A stretch of DNA of 58,585 nt from Streptosporangiaceae bacterium (GTDB taxonomy: Bacteria; Actinomycetota; Actinomycetes; Streptosporangiales; Streptosporangiaceae), in contig JAOPYH010000204.1 of the NCBI GenBank assembly GCA_025964715.1, forward strand, positions 1-58,585, given 5' to 3'. Both the position numbers and the translations under genes were made by a program. The notes beneath the pieces were generated by a model. That model made no database searches, had not been told where the DNA came from, and worked only from the letters and a program-made list of their open reading frames with translations. Shown here one piece after another: positions 52,747-58,585 of the stretch. The number at the start of each line of letters is the position of its first letter. Position 1 is the first letter of the stretch.

Positions 52747-54165
52747 ATGCAGACGCGCAAAGACCTCCTGCAGGCCCATCGGCTGATGACCCAGCGGGCC
52801 TCACAAGCACTGATCCTCGGTGAGCCCGACCATCCCGAGCAGCCGCTGCGCCGGGTCAGCATCGCGACCTTTTCCGGAATCATGGTGGCCGTGCTGATCG
52901 CGGCCGGAGCCGGCATCTTCGGGATCATCCGTCCCGGTGGCGCCAAGGGGCTCGAACAGGCCGGGATGCTGATCGTCGAGAAGGAGACCGGGGCCCGCTA
53001 CGTCTGGTGTGAGAGCGGCAAGCTCTGTCCGGTCGCCAACTACGTGTCCGCCCGACTGCTGGCCGGAGCGGATGACAAGACCAGACGTACCGTGTCGCGT
53101 GACTCGCTGAGCAAGTTCCAACGCGGGCCGCTCATCGGCATCCCCGGCGCGCCGGACACGCTCCCGGACCCCAAGAAGCTCGTAAAGACGCCGTGGACCG
53201 TGTGCGTGCGGGCGGTGAACTCCGGATTCGCCGGGCGCACTTCCCTGGTGACGCTGCTGGCGGGGCGGTCGGTCGGCGGTCAGCCCATCCGTGACGACCA
53301 GGCCATCGTGGTCCAGGCGGACGATCACCAGGCCTGGCTGCTGTGGCGCAGCAAGCGGCTGCGCGTGCCCCAGTACGCCGTCACCGGGCTCACGCCGAGC
53401 GCTCCGCAGGTGGCCGGCAAGTGGCTGAACGCGCTTCCCGCGGGTCCGGACTACACGGCACCGCCGGTGCCCGGCCGAGGCGGGTCGGCGCGGGGGCCGC
53501 AAGGGAACGCCAGGATCGGGCAGATCTTCACAGTCGACCAGGCGTCCGGTGGGGCGTCGTACGTACTGCTGAGCGATGGTCTCGCGCGGATCAGTGAGCT
53601 GCAGAAGCAGCTGCTGCGCGCCGACCCGGGCTCCCGGCAGGCCTACGGGAACCAGCCGGTCAACCCCATCCCGGTCGACCCCGCGTCGGTGAACGGGACC
53701 CGGATGTCGGCCACGAATCTGTGGAACAGCGACCTGCCCGAGCAAACTCCAACGGTGGTGCAGTACACCGACACGAGCCCGCTGTGCGCGGTGTATGACG
53801 ACCCCAGCGGCAACTCCGGTGCCCGGCTGACCAACGGCGGTACGCTCCCGCCGGCTGCCGGCGCCCCGGCGCCTGCCGGCGCGGACCAGTTCGTGTTCCC
53901 GCCCGGCGGCGCCGCGCTGGCCGGGCTGGTGCCGAGCCCGGGCAAGGCCGACGCGGTGAGCACGTATTACCTGGTCGCCGAAGGCCGCCGTTTCGCTTTC
54001 CAGTCGGCCGAGGCCGCCGGGAAACTCGGCTATCAGCTGCCGGCCAATGCCGCGAAGGTGCCGGCGGGTGTGCTCGACCTCATCCCACTGGGTCCAGTGC
54101 TCGACGCGAACGCGGCAAATCAGCAGGTTGCCGCAAATGTTCCGGGCAGTGGGAACGGGGGCTGA
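52747..54165 (+). CDS. eccB: EccB, type VII secretion extracytoplasmic subunit
   Basis: A 472-residue protein. It starts with the EccB signature 'QTRKDLLQAHRLMTQRASQALILGEPDHPEQPLRR', then one membrane helix (about 38-60) and a large external domain with paired Cys ('CESGKLCPVANYVSARLL') and 'SPLCAVYDD'. It shapes the outer face of the ESX complex with mycosin. Only 3 bp separate it from eccD, so the two are co-transcribed. Confidence 0.95.
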   Translation: MQTRKDLLQAHRLMTQRASQALILGEPDHPEQPLRRVSIATFSGIMVAVLIAAGAGIFGIIRPGGAKGLEQAGMLIVEKETGARYVWCESGKLCPVANYVSARLLAGADDKTRRTVSRDSLSKFQRGPLIGIPGAPDTLPDPKKLVKTPWTVCVRAVNSGFAGRTSLVTLLAGRSVGGQPIRDDQAIVVQADDHQAWLLWRSKRLRVPQYAVTGLTPSAPQVAGKWLNALPAGPDYTAPPVPGRGGSARGPQGNARIGQIFTVDQASGGASYVLLSDGLARISELQKQLLRADPGSRQAYGNQPVNPIPVDPASVNGTRMSATNLWNSDLPEQTPTVVQYTDTSPLCAVYDDPSGNSGARLTNGGTLPPAAGAPAPAGADQFVFPPGGAALAGLVPSPGKADAVSTYYLVAEGRRFAFQSAEAAGKLGYQLPANAAKVPAGVLDLIPLGPVLDANAANQQVAANVPGSGNGG

Positions 54166-54205
54166 GACCTGGACGTCAGAGTGCTGTGGCAAAAGCGGAA
54201 AGGTA

Positions 54206-54234
54206 TGGACAATACCCTTCCGAGTTCGTATGGT
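54206..54234 (+). promoter_or_regulatory. promoter candidate for the WXG100 genes
   Basis: TGGACA (54206-54211), 17-base spacer, TATGGT (54229-54234). It lies 164 bp before the first esx gene in a 232-bp AT-richer gap after eccB, so the secreted proteins can be expressed separately from the membrane complex. Confidence 0.55.
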
Positions 54235-54397
54235 AAAGAGATCTTTGCGTAGGGCGATCTGGTCTGTGTACGAGGGGCTCATGTGGACACAGGACGAGAG
54301 CCGCGAGCGCGAAGCGGGGGCACGGCGCCGGGCCCGGCGCTCTTTCCCCTGACCAGACTTCGGGCCGTGTCGGCAAATACTCACTGGGAGGTGACGG

Positions 54398-54718
54398 ATG
54401 TCAGGACAGTCCGCTGTCGATAGGCAAGCAATGGCCAAGGCCGCTCAGGATCTCGAGGCTTCCGCAGGTGTGATCAAGGGCCTGCAGACGCAGCTCGAGG
54501 GCCACAAGAACGAGATGCGGAGCGGCTGGGAAGGCAGCGCATCCATGGCGTTCGAGAACGTCTTCCGTCGCTTCGATGAGGACTTCTCCGTCGTGCTCAA
54601 GCAGCTCGAGGAGATGCACCAGAAGCTCTCGGACACCAAGATCACCTACGAGGCCAAGGAGCAGATGGCCGACGAGGCGGTCAGCAAGGTGCAGCAGCTG
54701 CTCAACGGCAGCACCTGA
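54398..54718 (+). CDS. WXG100 family protein (EsxA-like)
   Basis: A 106-residue helical hairpin with 'MRSGWEGSASMAF' at the turn (WEG, the WXG motif) and a second helix 'VLKQLEEMHQKLSDTKITYEAKEQMADEAV'. The partner is the next gene, 45 bp downstream. Together they should form the secreted heterodimer that EccC recognises. Ribosome site GGAGGTG. Confidence 0.93.
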   Translation: MSGQSAVDRQAMAKAAQDLEASAGVIKGLQTQLEGHKNEMRSGWEGSASMAFENVFRRFDEDFSVVLKQLEEMHQKLSDTKITYEAKEQMADEAVSKVQQLLNGST

Positions 54719-54763
54719 GCTTCATAGCGCATCCTGACGACGACATCACACGACGGAGGAACA

Positions 54764-55063
54764 GTGAGCGGTGACGACTACACCAGGGCGAATTTCGGCT
54801 CCCTGACCTCGGGCGAGGCGAACTTCTCGCTGGCCGCCCGAGCGCTGCGGGACGAGCTGAACGACCTCGAGGGCAAGCTCAAGAGCAGCCTCAGCCGGTG
54901 GGAGGGCGACGCCCAGGGGTTCTACTGGCAGGCGAAGGCCAAGTGGGACAAGGCTGCGAACGACATGCAGACGGTCGTGCAGGGGCTCGGCGCCGCCATC
55001 GGCGACGTGCATGGCAACTACAAGGCGGCTGAGAAGGCCAACACCGGCATCTGGGGCGGCTGA
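54764..55063 (+). CDS. WXG100 family protein (EsxB-like)
   Basis: A 99-residue WXG100 protein with 'LSRWEGDAQGFYWQAKAKWDKAANDMQTVVQGL' around the WEG turn. The C-terminal end 'HGNYKAAEKANTGIWGG' includes a Y-x3-E motif like the YxxxD/E secretion signal of ESX substrates. GTG start with GGAGG. Paired with the upstream WXG100 gene. Confidence 0.93.
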   Translation: MSGDDYTRANFGSLTSGEANFSLAARALRDELNDLEGKLKSSLSRWEGDAQGFYWQAKAKWDKAANDMQTVVQGLGAAIGDVHGNYKAAEKANTGIWGG

Positions 55064-55083
55064 CGCTCGACACCACGAGCACC

Positions 55084-55115
55084 GGGTCCGGTGATCCGGA
55101 AGGAGCACCGGACCC
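55084..55115 (+). terminator. stem-loop after the esx pair
   Basis: GGGTCCGGTG (55084-55093) pairs with CACCGGACCC (55106-55115). It is a likely partial terminator in the 245-bp gap, which would keep esx mRNA above the level of the downstream substrate genes. Confidence 0.6.
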
Positions 55116-55308
55116 AGCTCGGGTAACGATGGTGATCGCCGGCGAGGGCCGGGCGACGCACGAGAGATCAAAGAGCTCGACGAGCAGAACGTCGCATGGC
55201 GCGGTGTCGCCGAGAGCGGCCGGTGGGACCTGGGACCGCTGAGCCGTCACATCTCAAGGCTAGATGAAGACAGCGACAGTGGGGCGGCCGAACAGGAGGC
55301 AGGAAGTC

Positions 55309-55713
55309 ATGGCACCGATCAACGATGGCGGGGGTTCCTACCCGCCGAATCTCCCCTCAGCGGGCAAGGAAATCCGGGTCAACCATGATGCGCTTCACGA
55401 TGTCTACGTGAAGCTGCAAAACGACCGGGATCTGTTCGATAAAGGAGGGTCGGGAACTCTCCGTGATTTCCAGGGCAGTGCCAAGGGGCGCGTCGAGCAG
55501 CACCACCTCGGCGACTACCCGGCGGGCCAAGGCCTCCATCAGACATGCCAGAATGCCGAAAACCACATCGGCAATGTGTACAAAGAGTTTCTCGACGGCT
55601 ATCAGAAGCTGATAGATGCCATCAAGAGGACGGCCGACAACCACAAGAAGGCAGAAGAGGCCAACGAGCAGGCCGTCAACAACGTGCACCCGAAGAACGG
55701 GTCTTGGGGTTAG
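55309..55713 (+). CDS. ESX-type helical protein, small WXG-like partner
   Basis: A 134-residue protein with a Gly/Pro lead ('NDGGGSYPPNLPSAGKEIRV') and helices 'HDVYVKLQNDRDLFDKG' and 'NAENHIGNVYKEFLDGYQKLIDAIKRTADNHKKAEEANEQAV'. The long C-terminal helix contains repeated Y..x.. motifs. No canonical WXG is present, but the fold and place (32 bp before the larger ESX protein) point to a partner or chaperone for that protein. AGGAGG lies 9 bases upstream of ATG. Confidence 0.75.
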   Translation: MAPINDGGGSYPPNLPSAGKEIRVNHDALHDVYVKLQNDRDLFDKGGSGTLRDFQGSAKGRVEQHHLGDYPAGQGLHQTCQNAENHIGNVYKEFLDGYQKLIDAIKRTADNHKKAEEANEQAVNNVHPKNGSWG

Positions 55714-55745
55714 GCCGTCGAGGCAGGGGAGAGGAACGTAAGGCG

Positions 55746-56918
55746 ATGACTCCACAGGTTCCTGGGCAGGACCACCACATCCGGGCGGAAGCCAACGCGA
55801 GTCACTGGGGCCACGGCGGCTGGCAGGTCTGGGAGAACGACTACGAAGCACTCCTGAAGATCGTCAGGAGCACGGACCCCGGCCACGTAGCCTCGGCTGG
55901 AGCCGCCTACCTGGCCATCTTCAATCGTATGAATGAGACTGTCGGTCTCCTCTACAGCCAGGCGCAGAAGCTTGCCGAGAACTGGGGCGGTGCGGACGCC
56001 GATGCCGCCATGAAGCAGATGCAGAAGGCCTACGAGCAGGCCAACGAGATCTCCACGAAGAGCTCCGGTACCGGCAACGCACTCAATGCTCACGCGACGA
56101 TGTTGACCAGCTGGAAAAATACCCTGCACGGTGAGCACTGGTACGGCGTAGAGGTCGGAACCGGCGGCACCGACACCGGCGACTGGCTGAAGGGCGAGAG
56201 CGCCATGGGCCGTCAGCTCATGGAGAAGCTGCAGAACCAGACGGTCGAGTCCAACGGCAACTTCCCCGACGGCATTCGGCAAGACATGGCCAACCCCAAC
56301 GTCGACGACTACAACCCGAATAATCGCCGACCGGGCGGCAATCCGCCTGGTGGCGGCGGTGGTGGCCATCTCCCAGGCGGTGGTGGCGGTCCGGGGCATC
56401 TGCCCGGCGGTGGTGGCGGTCCGGGGCATCTGCCCGGCGGAGGTAACGGTCCGGGGCATCTGCCCGGCGGAGGTAACGGTCCGGGGCATCTGCCCGGCGG
56501 AGGTAACAGTCCGGGGCATCTGCCCGGCGGGCCGAATGGCGGCCACCTCCCGCACGGCGGTGGAACTGAGCTTGCGGGACTCCCCTCCTCTGGCGGCGGT
56601 GGCCTGGGCGCAGGTGGCGGCGGCCTCGGCGGCGGTCTAGGTGCAGGTGGCGCCGGCAGCCTGGGCAGCGCAGGCGCAGGTCCAGGCGGACTCGGGGCTG
56701 GAGGTCTCGGTGCCGGCGGTCTCGGCGCCATGCCCGGCATGGGCGGCGGCCTGGCCGGTAAGAACGGCCCAGGTAGTCCAGGGGGTATGCCCATGGGCGC
56801 GGGTGCCGGTCAGGGCCGCGGCGGAGACGAAGAGGAGCGCGAGCGCACTACCTGGCTGGTCGAGGACGAGGACGTCTGGGGTGCCGACGGTGACGCGACC
56901 CCCCCGGTCATCGGCTGA
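55746..56918 (+). CDS. large ESX substrate-like protein with glycine-rich repeat region
   Basis: A 390-residue protein. The N-terminal 170 residues are WXG/PPE-like helices ('NRMNETVGLLYSQAQKLAENWGGADADAAMKQMQKAY', with NWGG at the turn). Residues about 195-265 hold 10-residue repeats PGGGxGPGHL, 270-365 are Gly/Ala-rich, and the acidic end 'TTWLVEDEDVWGADGD' resembles the conserved C-termini of large actinomycete ESX proteins. It is probably exported with the preceding small protein. No toxin domain is visible. Confidence 0.78.
   Translation: MTPQVPGQDHHIRAEANASHWGHGGWQVWENDYEALLKIVRSTDPGHVASAGAAYLAIFNRMNETVGLLYSQAQKLAENWGGADADAAMKQMQKAYEQANEISTKSSGTGNALNAHATMLTSWKNTLHGEHWYGVEVGTGGTDTGDWLKGESAMGRQLMEKLQNQTVESNGNFPDGIRQDMANPNVDDYNPNNRRPGGNPPGGGGGGHLPGGGGGPGHLPGGGGGPGHLPGGGNGPGHLPGGGNGPGHLPGGGNSPGHLPGGPNGGHLPHGGGTELAGLPSSGGGGLGAGGGGLGGGLGAGGAGSLGSAGAGPGGLGAGGLGAGGLGAMPGMGGGLAGKNGPGSPGGMPMGAGAGQGRGGDEEERERTTWLVEDEDVWGADGDATPPVIG
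56371..56520 (+). repeat. five 30-bp tandem repeats
   Basis: Five in-frame units of the type TGCCCGGCGG-AGGTAACGGT-CCGGGGCATC run end to end, differing at a few bases; a partial sixth follows. They encode the PGGGxGPGHL repeats of the ESX protein and are prone to copy-number change. Confidence 0.9.
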
Positions 56919-56955
56919 TCCACAACCGAGACAGAGCCGTTGAGAGTGCGAAAGT

Positions 56956-56986
56956 CAGGCAGACCGGGCCATGCCCGGCCTGCCTG
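56956..56986 (+). terminator. hairpin before mycosin 2
   Basis: CAGGCAG-CCGGGC pairs with GCCCGG-CTGCCTG, with one or two bulged bases and a short loop. It lies 38 bp after the ESX substrate gene and 44 bp before mycosin 2. Confidence 0.6.
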
Positions 56987-57029
56987 TGCTTCTATAAGCA
57001 GGTCATCCCAGGCAATGCGAGGTATGTCG

Positions 57030-58349
57030 ATGTGGCGGTGGAATCGAGCAGTTGTCGGGGCGTCTCTCGCTCTGCTCATGGTAGGGGCGTCGGCGACACC
57101 CGGTATGGCGGCGGCCTATCCAAAGCCGCTGCCGCAGCAATGGTGGTTCACGGCCTGGGACATTCAGAACAAGGTCTGGCCCCTCAGCCAAGGTAACGGC
57201 GTGACGGTCGCGGTGCTTGACACTGGAGTTGAAGCAAGCATCCCAGACCTGGCCGGGGTCGTCCTCCCCGGTATCGACGCTGGGAACGGCGGTAGCGACG
57301 GTCGTACCGACCTCGATGACGCGGCGGTTCCGGGACATGGCACCGGAATGGCGTCGTTGATCGCCGCGCAGGCGAGAAGAACGGGGTTTCTCGGGGTAGC
57401 CCCACAGGTCAAAATCCTGCCTGTCATAACCAAGACGAGAAGTACGACCGCACCGGGAATCCGATACGCCGTGGACCACGGTGCCAAGGTTATCAATATT
57501 TCGCAAGCAAGTCCGATGCCATGCCAGCCTGATGTGCAGGAAGCCGTAGGCTACGCGCTTCAGCATGATGTCCTTGTCGTGGCCGGCGCGGGTAATAGTG
57601 GTGACACTTCGAACGAGTCTATGACCCCTGCCAACTGTGCTGGCGTGCTAGCTGTTGGTGCTGTCAATGGCCAAATGGTTCCGTGGAGCAAATCCGAGCG
57701 GCAGCCTTATGTAACGGTTGCCGCTCCGGGCGTGGGCGTCAGCAGCGTTCTCAAAGACGGCCAGCTTCACACCTCTAATGGAGGAACAAGTGGCGCGACC
57801 GCGCTGACCTCCGGGGCCGCCGCGCTGGTGCGGGCCGAGTATCCGACCATGTCGGCTCGTGAGGTGGTGCAGCGTCTCATCGCCTCGACCAGGGACGCGG
57901 GTCCCAAGGGCAAGGACGACCAGACCGGATACGGTGTCGTGCGCCCCTACCACGCCTTGGCCGACAATGTATCGAAGAGCGCGCCGAACCCGGTCTTCGA
58001 TGCCTACGACAAATGGGCGGCGGCCAATGGTGGCGCGGGTGCGTCGAACTCGAGCGGGAAGTCCGTGACGGGCGATGGTCCCAACTGGGGCCGTATCGCG
58101 ATGCTGGTCGTCGGACTCATCATCGTGATCGCCATCATCGTCGCCACCATCGTGACCCTTCTCCGTCGTGGTCGTTCTCAGCCCGCGGCGGGGCCCTCGT
58201 ATCCTCCACAAGGCCCGCCGTCCTTCGGCGGCCAGCCTTACGGGCCCGCCCAGCCACCGGCGCCTGGTGCGCGGCCCCAGTTCTACCCGCCCGCGGGCCA
58301 GGCTCCTGAGGGCACGTCTCCGCAGCCGGGTGGGCATGGGGAATCCTGA
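57030..58349 (+). CDS. mycP: mycosin 2 (type VII secretion subtilisin-like protease)
   Basis: A 439-residue protease. It has a signal peptide (MWRWNRAVVGAS.. to GMAAA), triad Asp64 (AVLDTGVEA), His103 (PGHGTGMAS) and Ser254 (GGTSGATALTSG), a C-terminal helix (about 350-375) and a Pro/Gly-rich cytoplasmic tail. The catalytic-Ser neighbourhood lacks the usual 'FAAPYVAG' seen in mycosin 1, and its codon use is more mixed in places (around 57400-57780). ATG 57030 has GAGGT 7 bases ahead; ATGs at 57015 and 57024 are alternatives. Confidence 0.9.
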   Translation: MWRWNRAVVGASLALLMVGASATPGMAAAYPKPLPQQWWFTAWDIQNKVWPLSQGNGVTVAVLDTGVEASIPDLAGVVLPGIDAGNGGSDGRTDLDDAAVPGHGTGMASLIAAQARRTGFLGVAPQVKILPVITKTRSTTAPGIRYAVDHGAKVINISQASPMPCQPDVQEAVGYALQHDVLVVAGAGNSGDTSNESMTPANCAGVLAVGAVNGQMVPWSKSERQPYVTVAAPGVGVSSVLKDGQLHTSNGGTSGATALTSGAAALVRAEYPTMSAREVVQRLIASTRDAGPKGKDDQTGYGVVRPYHALADNVSKSAPNPVFDAYDKWAAANGGAGASNSSGKSVTGDGPNWGRIAMLVVGLIIVIAIIVATIVTLLRRGRSQPAAGPSYPPQGPPSFGGQPYGPAQPPAPGARPQFYPPAGQAPEGTSPQPGGHGES

Positions 58350-58388
58350 CCAGGCCGGTCCGCGGCCGAGATAGGACCGTTGGCCGTG

Positions 58389-58438
58389 AGAAGTGGGGAT
58401 AGGTGCGGCACCTGCCGGTCCTATCCCCACTTCTTTAA
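58389..58438 (+). terminator. strong terminator after mycosin 2
   Basis: AGAAGTGGGGATAGG (58389-58403) pairs perfectly with CCTATCCCCACTTCT (58420-58434), with an inner GGCA/TGCC stem, followed by TTAATA. It marks the end of this ESX transcription unit. The remaining 147 bases of the window show no gene. Confidence 0.88.
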
Positions 58439-58585
58439 TAGATGCAGTGTTCTGTGCCAACAAAACAATAAGGAACGCCGCTGTTCTCCGGTAGCCTTAC
58501 CAAGGTCAACCGGCGCAGTCGTCGTCGGAAAGCGGACCGTAGTTTCTTCCGCGCCAGGGCCCGAAGCGACATGGTGGGTCACCTC

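Noticed and set aside
52801..54438. 545-codon minus-strand open frame opposite eccB
   Set aside because: eccB is unmistakable on the other strand; the reverse frame is Arg/His-rich and without domains.

Overview
The window is high-GC actinobacterial chromosome. The evidence is GTG/TTG starts with AGGAGG-type ribosome sites, mycothiol synthase, a DivIVA-like protein, a GlnR regulator, a complete ESX (type VII secretion) core with mycosins, and a block that matches, from memory, the order of Mycobacterium tuberculosis Rv0814c-Rv0820 (sseC, cysA, thioredoxin, lmeA, glnR, mshD, pst). Proline-rich ESX accessory proteins and the general gene style suggest a Streptosporangiales/Thermomonosporaceae-like organism (inference; no 16S in the window).

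Left part (1-21 kb): mostly ordinary housekeeping and catabolic genes. These are tRNA-Glu, a membrane metallophosphoesterase divergent from a small zincin, an MFS exporter, a glutaryl-CoA-dehydrogenase-like enzyme, nitronate monooxygenase, a Clp-N-domain protein co-transcribed with a small HTH protein from an operator-covered leaderless promoter, dienelactone hydrolase and tRNA-Lys. A separate cluster at 9.9-13.8 kb holds a cysteine-rich HTH regulator, DUF2231 and small membrane proteins, GTP cyclohydrolase I and a ferredoxin-reductase-type flavoenzyme. After it come an SDR/enoyl-CoA hydratase pair, a PDZ-less HtrA-like protease, ArfB-type ribosome rescue factor, peptide deformylase and a DivIVA-like coiled-coil protein.

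Middle part (22-40 kb): a 1189-residue double AAA+ protein with complementary defects in its two ATPase sites, a copper-chaperone gene, the DUF47-Pit phosphate transporter pair, and the pstSCAB operon behind a clear PHO box. Then come mshD, a Q/G/Y-rich membrane protein, glnR, a ThiS/MoaD-like protein, an LmeA-like DUF2993 protein, an ECF sigma/anti-sigma pair with its own SigL-type promoter, a thioredoxin, and a sulfur operon (DUF4395, cysA-type sulfurtransferase, sseC) preceded by a cysteine-containing leader peptide. This stretch ties together phosphate, nitrogen, sulfur and mycothiol homeostasis.

Right part (40-58 kb): one ESX locus. Plus-strand genes encode a MinD/EspI-like ATPase, mycosin 1, two helical/membrane accessory proteins, EccD, EccB, two WXG100 proteins, two further ESX-type proteins (one with a glycine-rich 10-residue repeat region) and mycosin 2. 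Minus-strand genes encode EccC (three FtsK-type ATPase domains), an EbfC/EspL-like protein and a LURP-one-like protein. A decayed IS1380-type transposase lies after mycosin 1. No eccE was found in the window, and the only EccA-like AAA+ protein is 14 kb away from the locus.

No rRNA, CRISPR array or intact insertion sequence was seen.
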